DNA from: Davidsoniella eucalypti
Lineage: Eukaryota; Ascomycota; Sordariomycetes; Microascales; Ceratocystidaceae
Reading direction: 5' to 3'
Assembly (NCBI GenBank): GCA_004009845.1
Contig: RMBW01000013.1
Location: forward strand, 124,001 to 188,000
Length of the DNA: 64,000 nucleotides
This document shows, one piece after another, positions 1-10,026 of the stretch. The notes beneath the pieces were generated by a model, which worked only from the letters and a program-made list of their open reading frames with translations, was not told where the DNA came from and made no database searches. Numbering within the stretch: the first letter of the stretch is position 1; each line of letters opens with the position of its first letter. The position numbers and the translations under genes are program-made.

Positions 1-3000
1 CGGTGGCAAGGAAAACGGCAGCAACAAGGTTGGCAGCATGGGCGTTGAAGCCACCAATGGAACCGGCCATGGCGGAGCCAATCAGGTTCTTGTTGATGTT
101 CAGTTCGACCAGAGAATCAACATCCGATTTGAGGATGGCCTTGACAACGTCGGCGGGGATGATAGCCTCAGCCACGACACTCTTACCACGTCCCTCAATC
201 CAGTTCAGGGCACCAGGCTTCTTGTCAATGCAGTAGTTTCCAGAGACAGATACGATTTGCATGTCTTCAAAGCCCTCCGAGCGCATGACACTCAGGGCAT
301 GTTCAACACCCTTGGAAATCATGTTCATGCCCATGGCATCACCAGTGCGAGCCTTGAAACGGATGTACAGCTGAGTACCAGCGATGGCGGTCTTGATAGA
401 GGACAGGCGGGCGAAGCGAGAGGTGGAGTTAAACGCAGCAGCCATGCCCGCCTGACCAGCGTCGGAATCCAGCCAGAGCTTGGCAGCTCCGGCACGCTCA
501 AGAGTATCGAAACCAACACAGGGACCACGAGTCATACCATCATCAGTTAGAACAGTGACGGCACCACCACCAGCGTTGATGGCCTTGCAACCACGCGAAG
601 CGCTAGCAACTAGAACACCTTCAGTGGTGGCCATTGGGATGAAATAGCTCTGGCCATCGATAACCAAGGGACCGGCGACACCAACGGGAAGGGGCAGGTA
701 ACCGATGACATTTTCACAGCAGGCACCAAAAACACGTTCCCAGTTGTAACCCTCGTACGGAAGCTTCGAGTATTCAAGACCGCCGGTATTGTGCGCAGTA
801 AGCTTAGTACGCGAAATAATTGAACGGCGAATCTTCACAGCACGAGTAAAGTCCTTGAGCTTCTTCTCCAGAGCGTATCCAGGCAGCTTGCCCCTCATAG
901 ACAGCAGAATGACCTCTTCATCAGTAAGATCGCAAGCACGGTCAGCCTTCAGGATAGCTTCAATGTCGGCAAGAGGGCGGATAACCGCATCATCACTTGG
1001 CCTTGAAGAGACAATGGGCTTCATGGAAAGAGCATCCTCCTCGTCATCAGTAGGGGCGGGGGTAATGGACTTGGGAATGGGGGTCTGGCGGGCCGAAGGA
1101 GGCATGTACTCGCCTAGAGTCATGTTGATATTGCTACTATCGTTAAAGTTCTGGGCGCGGGCAAGCTCCTTGCGGTCGATGTTCTCAGCCGGGGTGTTGG
1201 GGTCCTTGATACCCCAACGAGCTGCGTTGAATAGGTATCCATTCAGAGCGACACTCATAGCAAGGGCAACAATGATCCACTTGGAAAGAACGGGGTCTTC
1301 AAGGGACTTGAGTACGCCACCGACCATACGGCCACCTAGCAATCCAGCCAGAGCATCGTCACGAGACGCACCAGTAGCGCTGGCAGAGCCAGGCACAGCG
1401 TAGTGGACCGAGGGATAGACGAGCTCGTACTTGATGGCGTTTAGTATGGTGATGGTAACGGGGATAGCAGCAGACTTGGCAGTTTCAAGGATGGCATCCA
1501 GAGCCTGAGGAGCGATCTGGTAAGGGTCCAGGGGCTGATCGGAAGTGATCAAGCTGGTGCTGCCACCAGCCCAGGAAGTGATGCGAGCCAAAGAGTTGGA
1601 GTTGCGGAAGGGGATGGTGCAGAGGTTCATGACGTTGACCAGAACAAAGCCAGAGACCATCAGCAGCTTGAACTTGGGAATGCTAGTGCGCTTGAGCTTG
1701 CTACCGAACATGGTTCCAGTAGCAGTAACAGAGCCATTAGCGCTGTCCTCACCAGTAGCAACCTTTGCAGCAACACGGTGGCTGACACCATCGTCTTCTA
1801 GGGCCTTCTGTACATTGAAGTGGCGCTTGATGCGGTTGATTTCCAGCTTAATGCTGAGGATAGCAGTGTAGAAAGTGAAGACCAACAGGCAGTCAAATAC
1901 CAAAATCCAGGCGGCGAGGAAGCAAAATTGCTGGAGACCACCCTGTACGCCAGACGCAGCACCGAGAACAAGAATAACAATCTCAATGGCGTAGTCGTGG
2001 ACGATCTCGTATCCCTTCTCCTTGATAGCAGACTGGACAGCGTACTGGATCACAGACGCGTCAGAGTCCTTGCTCTTGTAGTCATCCTTGCGCTTGCGGT
2101 GCTCAACAGCGTGAGAGAGAACGGCACGAGTGAGAACAATATTCTTCTCGAAGCCAATGGTGACAACTAGGAAGGGAAGTCCTTCAGAGAGCAGAACCAT
2201 GTTGATGGGAACACCAAGAGAAGTAGTGACTAGCATACCAAACAGGAAAGCGAAGATGGACGAAAATAGCACGCTAGTAGCGAGCCAAAAGTTGGAGCCC
2301 ATGCGGCGCATCGACATGAAGAGCGAGGCAAAGGTCAGGTGCATCGACAGATATCCTAGGACCATGATAACGATGTCCAGGGTTTCAGCGTTCTGCACCA
2401 GATCAACAAAGCCACTCCAGCCGTTCTGAGCCCACTCGGTTATAGTGACGCGAGGAATAGCCTTGGCAGCGTTCATGATCCACATCTTGGACTCTTTACC
2501 ATCTCCAGTGACACGAACCTCGTCGTTTGCAGCGGGGACCTCCTGGGCCGCCGTCAGAAACTCGGGGGCCTGGGTGTAAGGGAGCGAGAAGACCAAGGAA
2601 GAATCAGCATCAGAGCTGGCGGGGAGCAGGTTCAGCGAGATGTTATCCGCGTGAGGAACCGCGCCAGCGAGGGGGGAAATCGAGGAGCCGGGGAACTGCA
2701 GGGTGACCAAGGCAAGGTGGTTGTTATCCTTGCCAACGAGGAACTCGTCCTCGACGGTCTTCCACTGCCAAGCAGTCTCAGGACCGGCAGCTAGGGTCTG
2801 GCTACCCTCGGCCAGGAAAGGCCAGTCAGCCTGGCCCACGGAGGTGGTGACATCAAAGAAGCTATCCTGAAGCAGACCAACGTAGGTAGTGCTACCCAGC
2901 AGCGTGAACATGACCACGGTGTGGATAGGGTGGGAGCAGGCGAGACGGGAGATAAGGTTGATGAAAGGCGTGACCTTTCTATTCAGCCACGAAGGCGCCG

Positions 3001-3223
3001 CGGCCTTCGAGGCGGGTTGCTCGCCGCGGAAGCGGCGAGGAAGCACCGAGCCCATCATTTGTAGTGGGTTCGAGAGACCTCTACCGGCTGAAAGTAGGAT
3101 AGGGTGGAAGAGCTCTAGCAGTCGGGTCGTGTCGAGAACAGAGTTTTCTGTAAAGCTTGCTCTGGTATGGCGCTTTATGTTAGCACGTCTGATTGCAGCG
3201 TAGGGGTTCTTGATGTTGGTCAT
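1..3223 (-). CDS. HMG1: HMG-CoA reductase, C-terminus cut by window edge
   Basis: Reduces HMG-CoA to mevalonate with NADPH, the committed step of sterol and isoprenoid synthesis, in the ER membrane. One frame is open from ATG 3223 to the left edge, giving 1074 visible residues and no stop. The N-terminal half has a hydrophobic multi-span region (about residues 240-420) where the family has its sterol-sensing domain. The catalytic half follows: ENVIGYLPLPVGVAGP near residue 837, the catalytic Glu in TTEG (868), DAMGMN, and DKKP with the catalytic Lys (1001). The visible end is NLIGSAMAGSIGGFNAHAAN followed by LVAAVFLAT. In the family the catalytic Asp (GQDxAQN) and His lie further on, so they fall outside this window, and I estimate roughly 90 residues are missing. 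The start is chosen because its context is TTCACAATG and the preceding sequence looks like leader. Identity is certain; the class is known, the exact paralogue is not. Confidence 0.97.
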   Translation of the reverse strand, partial: MTNIKNPYAAIRRANIKRHTRASFTENSVLDTTRLLELFHPILLSAGRGLSNPLQMMGSVLPRRFRGEQPASKAAAPSWLNRKVTPFINLISRLACSHPIHTVVMFTLLGSTTYVGLLQDSFFDVTTSVGQADWPFLAEGSQTLAAGPETAWQWKTVEDEFLVGKDNNHLALVTLQFPGSSISPLAGAVPHADNISLNLLPASSDADSSLVFSLPYTQAPEFLTAAQEVPAANDEVRVTGDGKESKMWIMNAAKAIPRVTITEWAQNGWSGFVDLVQNAETLDIVIMVLGYLSMHLTFASLFMSMRRMGSNFWLATSVLFSSIFAFLFGMLVTTSLGVPINMVLLSEGLPFLVVTIGFEKNIVLTRAVLSHAVEHRKRKDDYKSKDSDASVIQYAVQSAIKEKGYEIVHDYAIEIVILVLGAASGVQGGLQQFCFLAAWILVFDCLLVFTFYTAILSIKLEINRIKRHFNVQKALEDDGVSHRVAAKVATGEDSANGSVTATGTMFGSKLKRTSIPKFKLLMVSGFVLVNVMNLCTIPFRNSNSLARITSWAGGSTSLITSDQPLDPYQIAPQALDAILETAKSAAIPVTITILNAIKYELVYPSVHYAVPGSASATGASRDDALAGLLGGRMVGGVLKSLEDPVLSKWIIVALAMSVALNGYLFNAARWGIKDPNTPAENIDRKELARAQNFNDSSNINMTLGEYMPPSARQTPIPKSITPAPTDDEEDALSMKPIVSSRPSDDAVIRPLADIEAILKADRACDLTDEEVILLSMRGKLPGYALEKKLKDFTRAVKIRRSIISRTKLTAHNTGGLEYSKLPYEGYNWERVFGACCENVIGYLPLPVGVAGPLVIDGQSYFIPMATTEGVLVASASRGCKAINAGGGAVTVLTDDGMTRGPCVGFDTLERAGAAKLWLDSDAGQAGMAAAFNSTSRFARLSSIKTAIAGTQLYIRFKARTGDAMGMNMISKGVEHALSVMRSEGFEDMQIVSVSGNYCIDKKPGALNWIEGRGKSVVAEAIIPADVVKAILKSDVDSLVELNINKNLIGSAMAGSIGGFNAHAANLVAAVFLAT

Positions 3224-3720
3224 TGTGAATGATGTGAAGATGAGGAATTGGTGTCTTGAAGCTTGCCCAACTAGGTAAGTTCTGAGTCCCGAAAGAGCAG
3301 ATGCCATCGACATATATACTCTCTGGATTGACGACAGAAAAGCAATATCTTTGGTTACCAAGAATGTATCTCGGTATGTTTGACGTGATGGCCCTAGACT
3401 TTAGGCCCAGCACACACAGGCTAGAGTATGCATTCTGGTCCCAATCTCGTACCAGCAGCCAACGACATGATGGCTTTCAAAGAAGCAACAGATAAACGGC
3501 CGGATAACAAACACAAGGGCAGTCAGATAGGAGGATAGGGAGTTTGGAGCTTACACTGTGGGCGATTCCGTCACAACAGTTGAGAGTCAACGTGTTGGAA
3601 GATGAAAGACGTTCAAAGGAGCCGTGGCAAGAGTTGGTGAAATTCAAGATGTCTTTGGTGGAGAATCAAGTCAGAATTGGAACTGGAATGTGAACGGGAC
3701 TTATAGTTCCTCGAACAGAC
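3224..3720 (-). promoter_or_regulatory. HMGR leader and promoter with a possible 5'UTR intron
   Basis: Read on the minus strand, a CTATAAGT box near 3695-3705 is followed by a C/T-rich stretch typical of fungal leaders. A donor GTAAGC at 3549-3554 and an acceptor CTTACCTAG ending at 3271 would define a leader intron of about 284 nt, just upstream of the ATG at 3223. A second strong donor, GTAAGTAAAC, lies near 3861. No conserved peptide is seen in these stretches, so I read them as untranslated. The intron is inference; RNA reads would settle it. Confidence 0.35.
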
Positions 3721-4320
3721 CCAGACCCGTCACCCAACTCTGGTCAAGGAGGATGAGGCCGGGCAGGGGGGTGAGGGCACGACGAAAGGAATCCAACAAC
3801 AGCCAGGCATCCTATACGCTGTACTTTGTCTATGAGGGAGTAGCGTGTTAGTTTACTTACCTTGTCCGAGGGCCGGAGCGCTTTGCTTGCGTCCCAAGTC
3901 TTGAAAGAACAGTCCCTGTTTTCCTCGACTGAAGTCCACACTCTAAGTTAAGGGTGTGGAACAGGTCGATCCAGGTTGGCAGAGGACTGTCGTAGCAAGG
4001 CTGATGAGGCTCTAAGCAGCGTGGCAAACTAAGGCGAGATGTTGATGGTTTTCACAGATTTTGACACGAGAAAAACGAGCGCTTGATGTAAAGTTTATGT
4101 AGAGTGGGTGACGAGGGGGAGGGAAGAGAATAAACATAAACAAGGCCTGCAGATAATCTTTATACTGCCTCTTGAAGCCAAAGTTGGAAAGACAACACCG
4201 GCAGATTTGGGGATAAAATTTTCAGATACAAAGTCAAATTCAGGAGAGGCAGGAACTAGTGTGTGTTATTGCATAACCTGGAGTTCTTTGCCTATTACTA
4301 TGTGACAGGCTTTCCAGTTT

Positions 4321-4386
4321 ATAGTGATTTATAGTGATTTATAGTGATTTATAGTGATTTATAGTGGATTCTAGTGGATTACAGTG
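4321..4386. repeat. Tandem 10-bp repeat, about 6.5 units
   Basis: Four perfect units of ATAGTGATTT are followed by degenerate units ATAGTGGATT, CTAGTGGATT and ACAGTG. The decay runs one way, perfect on the left and mutated on the right. Confidence 0.95.
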
Positions 4387-5492
4387 CACAGATGGCCCTA
4401 GGACCTGGTCTTTGGTACACCAAATGGCAAATCTGGGATTCTGATTTGATTATGATTAGGCGCAATGTTTGCGGTGACAAGGATAATGCACTGACTCTTG
4501 GATAGATTTGTACTATGGACATAGGCAAACAAGTCGTTAAGCACTTGATCACAGGCTGCACTGACTTACTTTCAACTGGGACAACCACTTGCATATCACA
4601 TATACTAACAGTTTTGGGGCCTGGTTTGCATGGGTCGACATGGACCCAGAGCACGCGAACAGACACACATGTAAGCCGGCTACCGATGGAAAGCAAGGCA
4701 TGCACAACTACAGATGTATACATGCATAGTGTACATGTGTACATACATACATATATACACATGTACAGATACACATAGTGCAGACTACAAATACAAACAG
4801 ATGTGACGCACGCCGCTGTAGATCGTATGAGGAGCCAACAGGAATGACTGTAAGCCCGTATCATCAACTCTCAGACACCCCAAGTACCGCTGTAGCAAAC
4901 GTAGCATTATAATCGGTAGCTTTCTACTTATTCTCCCCTCAAAGCACTAAGAAACAAAGAAAAATTACGGGCGCACAGTTAAGGCGGCAGACGTGTCTTC
5001 AATCACGGTCAAAGTAAATGAAAATGATTAGCCTCGAAAGACAAAAGTTTGCCGCCATAACCAAGACGCCTTCAGAAAAGAAGGGGAAGAAAAACGCGCC
5101 GTTCTTTCATGGCTAATTTACTGGCTGGCTCCATTTCTTTGAAGAGCAAGCTTTGACTTTAGCATCAGACTTTCTCTCATCCTTAGCTTCCTGCCAGGTC
5201 ATATCATGCCACCACCGTCACGAAACCACCGTTTCTGTCTCTCCGGCTACTGCTGCTTTGCTCTGTACCATTCGGTACCGCTTGTACTGCAGTCCTGTAA
5301 CGAGCATCGGCTCTGCTGTTTTCCTTCTCCCAACTCGCTTCTTTGTGCTTTGCCCATCCGCTGCGGAACGGCGGTGTACAAAAAGGACTTGGTATCGGCG
5401 ACCTTGACACATCACAAAATCACTTGCTGTGCCGTGATAGACAGTCTAATCATCCATGTCCTATGGCAGAGATACACAGTACTGTTTCTTGA

Positions 5493-5512
5493 GTATGTAT
5501 GTATGTATGTAT
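5493..5512. repeat. (GTAT)n microsatellite
   Basis: Five tetranucleotide units, followed by GATATACG. A simple-sequence repeat in non-coding DNA. Confidence 0.9.
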
Positions 5513-6948
5513 GATATACGAGAGCCCGCTACTTGGTTTCTTTGTTGAGTGCCTTTTCCGCCTCTCCCTTTTTGGGGCGTAAGCCTACCCATAGCACAAT
5601 TGAACCAAAGGCCTAATCTTCCTTATCCGCGACCAACCGATCGGCTTGGCTAGCCATGTTGCTTCTCGGTTACGCATAGGAAACCTGCGTTGCAGTGTTA
5701 CAGTACATAGATATAGATGTGGTAGTATATTTGGATATCTGTTCTATACAGACACACAAATGCCAGGCAATAAGATCATCATATAGCCAAAAGTACGTGC
5801 CTCCGTTTGTAGTTCCGGCCACATTGTCTCTGCCAGCGACGAATGGCAAATCTTTGCCCCGCCTCTCCGATTTGAGGATCTCGACAATGCATGTGTGTAT
5901 CTTTATTAAGCTTGAGCCAACAGGTGCATGTGCTATATCATGTATGAACACATAGCATATGTGCACGTATTGACGATAGGTGCCTAATCATGAGGAGGAT
6001 TTTTACTGGACGCCTGACGATGACAATTGCTGATCTACATACAGACTCGCAGATGAAAAACAAAATTATGCAAACAGCAGAGAATGGCTTTTCCTGTTGC
6101 CCGGCAGGAAATCTGGATCCGGTCTCGACCTTTGTCGTCATTCTTGTTGCTGTGATTTCCGTCGTCTCCAGCATCCTTTCTACAGCTAGCAGTTGAAATA
6201 TTTGCCTCGAGGCACATGGAAAATGGGACGTATGAAATAAGTTCCATTTGTTCTTGGTCACAATTCCAAATCGATTACAATGCACATCACACTAACAGAA
6301 TAGACACTGTATGTTGGCTAGTTCTTACAACTGTCATTTCATCTGAGTTTATGTGTTAGCTCGGATCTGCAACATAGCTGTCTCTATTTGGTGGACTTCG
6401 AGAGTCCCGTGTCGATTACGGACTAGCTAAATCCATGATTGGTTGGTCAGAAACGAATAAGCTGCGAGGTATGTCTCAAAAGAACACACTAGTCAGTGGT
6501 GCTGTGTGCTACGAGGATGTATAAACTCCCGCTGTGTCATTGCTTCGTTCCATTTAGTGAGGAAGATAAGACTATTGAGGCTGAGTTGACTGCTGTTGGT
6601 TCGCGGAGCCGACAGAGATCTGTAATAGGGCCATATCAAATAAAGGTCTAGCTTCATGGTGTATCTGTGAGCTAAACCGCGATAAGAACACGGGATGATA
6701 GCACAAATAAACATACAGACCAACTGTAAACTGTGGCTCTGGGATAATGCATGGAGGCTCACCAAGCAGAGATGTTGCAGCATCGACATTTCGTCCTGTT
6801 GGCGGAAGCTCGTACAGACAAGACGGCGCAGGGTTTTCCACTAGTCTGGCACTGAGGGCATGACTGGTATCGCAGCACAAAGCACCTGCAAGCGCCGTAG
6901 CATCTTGGACTATATCCTGTATTCCTTTTAGTTTTCCTCCTACTGCAT

Positions 6949-6984
6949 ATCTGTACAATCTGTACAATCTGTACAATCTGTATT
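6949..6984. repeat. Tandem 9-bp repeat ATCTGTACA
   Basis: Three perfect units of ATCTGTACA and a fourth starting ATCTGTATT. The unit contains the heptamer that recurs singly through the non-coding DNA of this window. Confidence 0.95.
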
Positions 6985-7750
6985 CCCGTCTATTGGATAG
7001 GATCACAGCAAGTGGGATGGTGATATTTTGGCTGTACCCCCATCCCCGCTTCTTTCTTCCACTTCTTGTATCGTCTTCCCCTCCCTTTTGGTGTTCATTG
7101 GCTAGAAATAACAGTATTTCAGTGACAGCACTCTCTAGTTTCTTCTCAAACCCCACTAATGACCTGTAGTCCAAGGATCGAAATTCTTAGTGACAAGCTG
7201 TCCAGTCTGGCCAAAATGTGGGCCAAATTTATATCTGTTGATCAACTCAAACATACAGACGGGTTCAACACCTCGGTTTTCCGCACTGCTATGTATCTGC
7301 TTATATCTGTGCATATGTACAGATGCAGTAGGGTGATGTCATATGAAGGATGTCAAATTCCCAGAATGGAAACGCTTCCGGTAATAAAAATACGTCATGT
7401 TGAAGTCAGATCTGGTAACAGACACCATATAGATGGCTACATAGTATGTGAAACAGAAGCATGATCAAGACAAATGTCAAATCAGGTGCTCGAGCTTATC
7501 CCAAACTAGCTTCTATAAGTACAAGGGTTCACCAGCACAATGATCGACGCATATTTACATTCCGTCTCTACGCGATCGTTTAGAGCTTACTTGGGAACAT
7601 CAATATAATCATGAAACAAATCTATATGCAATATAACTAAGACACGGCGCTTGCCAGGCCAGCTACGCCGAGCTACGGGCACAACCGATACTGATCGGCG
7701 ACAACACTCCATCGACGGCCTGCATCCTGGCAACTAGATTGGTCGATAGA

Positions 7751-9217
7751 CTAGATCAACCGAATCTCCTTCCCTCTCATATCTGGCCGGGTGACCTCCC
7801 ACTCATCGCGAAGACTAGCGAATGCCAGATCAGATACGATTAGACTCTGCCCCAAATTCCACACAAGCGTGATCGCGTAGAAGAAGTTGGCGTTTCCGCT
7901 TCCCGCGTAGATCCATAGGTGGTAGAAGGCGGGACCCATGAATGTGGCATATAATATGACCGATGCCGTGACAAATGAGTAACGCATGAGCGGAAATATG
8001 TGATGGTACAAAGGAACCAATGCCAGGAATAGACTAGCATCTGCAATCGACGTATATGGTTTGAATATCGAGAAGATGCCTAGTAACAGCGTGATGACCA
8101 TGAGTGGTTGTGAGCGCATTCGAATCGATAAGCCGGGCACATATGATGAGAGGTGCAGCCAGAAAACAGCAAGGAAGAAGTTGCGGAAGGGATCGAACAT
8201 TTCAATGAAGAAATACCACCAAAGGCCAACATTGGGTGTCAGATCAGACAATGTAAGCTGAACACCATATGTACTGCCTAGGAACTCCCAGGAGCAATCG
8301 CATACAAGGTATGATACCGCCATAAGAAACGCCCCCGTGCCCACAAAGGCGCCAACACCTCTAGCTGTGAAGCTGGAAACTGACTCGATACGACGCGAGG
8401 CCACTTGACGATCGTAACACAGCATCAGCAACGGAGGTACTAACAAGAGAGGGTACATTGATAGATATGAGGCAAAGGCCAAGGCGATCATGGCCGAGAT
8501 GGGCGCACCCTCGATAGCTTTGATGATGGCGTGAAGAATGGCACAGTTAGAAAAGACGCCAGTCGAGCGTCCTAGGCATGATGCGATTGTGAACGGGCTC
8601 AAGAGATATCTAGGCGGTATTAGCGACAGACTCGTACTATGTGAAGCAAAAGATGACTTACAGCGCGGCAATGACCGAACCACCCCAACGACGTTGTCTA
8701 CGGGGAGAAGAAAAGAACTTGGAGGAGCCGGCCTCCCCCGAGTCGGCAATTTTTCGAAGGGCGTTGGCACTCAATATATCAACTGCAATGTAGAGCAGGT
8801 TGGTGAAGATGGGCCAGGAGTTGCTGTCCGGTAGTAGCCCAAATAAAGGCAGTAGCAACGGAGCCTGGTGGAAGACGCCGCCATCGTATGGTGAGACATT
8901 GTGGTTATATAGGAAGAGACCCTCTTGTACTGTTGGAATGGCACTAGGTTAGCAACATGGGCATGGTAGTTAACAAGTCCGGTAACTCTTTTCCGGCACC
9001 GGACGAGAGCGGGGATCGTCAATGCCGTCTAGCCGAACATTGTGTGTAGATTGCGCCTACATCTCTTGAAGCTTGTGATAGGAGTTGAGATCTCAACTCT
9101 ACTAATCAGCAGGCGGGGCAGCGCCGGAAAGGCCAGAATCAAAAGCAGGCGCGCGACGGCAGCAACGACGTAGACGGTCGTCTGCGAGCGTTTTGACGAC
9201 ATCATCGGGTTGTCCAT
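7751..9217 (-). CDS. GAB1: GPI transamidase subunit PIG-U / Gab1
   Basis: Subunit of the ER membrane GPI transamidase, which attaches GPI anchors to proteins. Three exons: 9061-9217, 8662-8929 and 7751-8609, joined in frame to 427 aa, close to the roughly 430 residues of animal PIG-U. Exon 1 carries an N-terminal hydrophobic helix and SRVEISTPITSFKR. The first junction gives SFKRLQEGLFLYNHNVSPYD, matching the conserved family segment around VSPYxGxVFH. The second junction gives SVIAALYLLSPFTIASCLGR. Near the C-terminal half, NVGLWWYFFIEMFDPFRNFF is the family's most conserved stretch. Many hydrophobic segments fit a multi-pass membrane protein. Introns are 131 nt (8930-9060) and 52 nt (8610-8661). 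The gene is divergent from NOP7, with 809 bp between their starts. A standalone reading of 7751-8770 would run through the second intron and is wrong. Confidence 0.93.
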
Positions 9218-10026
9218 ATTCAGGACATTGTATGCGCCTCTATATGCGGTCTATATACGGGCTACGATCGAGGGTCAGAACCGCAAAGTAGAAATCGAGA
9301 GGTTCGTTCGTCTAGAGCGCCAAAGGGCCGCGTTGGCCAAGATTCGTGGCGGGGAGCTGCTCAAAGGAAAGGGAAGAAGGGTCGAGAGAGGCAGATGAAA
9401 GAAAGTCCAAGATCTTGCTAGGCTAATCTTAGAATAACGAGTCGTCAATTGGCTGCAAAGAAGTAGATCCGGGGTGGTGAGGATGTGAAACGACGAGATC
9501 CTAGAAACGCGACGGAGTGAAGCTGTCATGAGGTAATCAAAGCAAAGTAAAGCAAGCTGAACATCGGAGCTTCAATTCATTCGTCAAGCGAAGGTGTCCA
9601 CTTTGGACCTGCTCCCTAACGCCTATGAAACCCACCAGCTCAGCAGCACAGTGGAATTCATTGTCGCCTATATCCTGCATGCTTCAGCGGGTAGGGCCCT
9701 GAAATAGCGGGCAAAAGCGCCTGTAGCTATAGGCGACCACCGATGTGGGTCTCGCGAAGTGATGTTAGCGATAAGAAGTTCGCTAGACCCGATCGGGCCT
9801 TATCGCTGGGCGGTCAACGTTGGCAGAAATAATTAGGGAAAAAAGTTCAACTTTTTTCTTCTGAGATCGAGATTCTGGACGACCAGTCTAAAAGGGCCCC
9901 GCCAACGTTATAATTTTTATAACTATCACCACCACAACTCTTCCACCGGCACACCACCACTTTTCCCCTTCTTTTCGCCACTAGCACAACGCACAGTTGC
10001 CATTCCGGCTCAGTCTAGTTGTCATC
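9218..10026. promoter_or_regulatory. Divergent PIG-U / NOP7 promoter region
   Basis: 809 bp between two divergent genes. It contains an inverted repeat, GCGATAAG (9768-9775) and CTTATCGC (9799-9806), around the palindrome CCCGATCGGG (9788-9797). It also has facing A and T tracts near 9839-9858 and a C/T-rich NOP7 leader from about 9930 to 10000. GCGATAAG is one base from the yeast PAC element and also fits a GATA-factor site, so its role is unproven. Confidence 0.5.

Larger units (their letters stand above)
3721..7750. other. Intergenic region without a recognisable gene
   Basis: About 4 kb between the HMGR promoter and the 3' end of the PIG-U gene. Open frames here are short, overlap on both strands and resemble nothing I know. 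It holds a decamer tandem repeat (4321-4386), a TATG microsatellite (5493-5512), a nonamer repeat (6949-6984) and several copies of the heptamer ATCTGTA. Confidence 0.7.

Noticed and set aside
38..2429. Plus-strand open frames over HMGR
   Set aside because: Antisense shadows of a strongly biased coding region; none resembles a protein.
4379..4867. A 162-residue minus-strand protein rich in Tyr/Met/Cys
   Set aside because: It is mostly a translation of ACAT/GTAC simple repeats, with a competing open frame on the other strand.
9997..10026. NOP7 start at 9997
   Set aside because: It would add ten residues not seen in the family; the conserved basic N-terminus starts at 10027.
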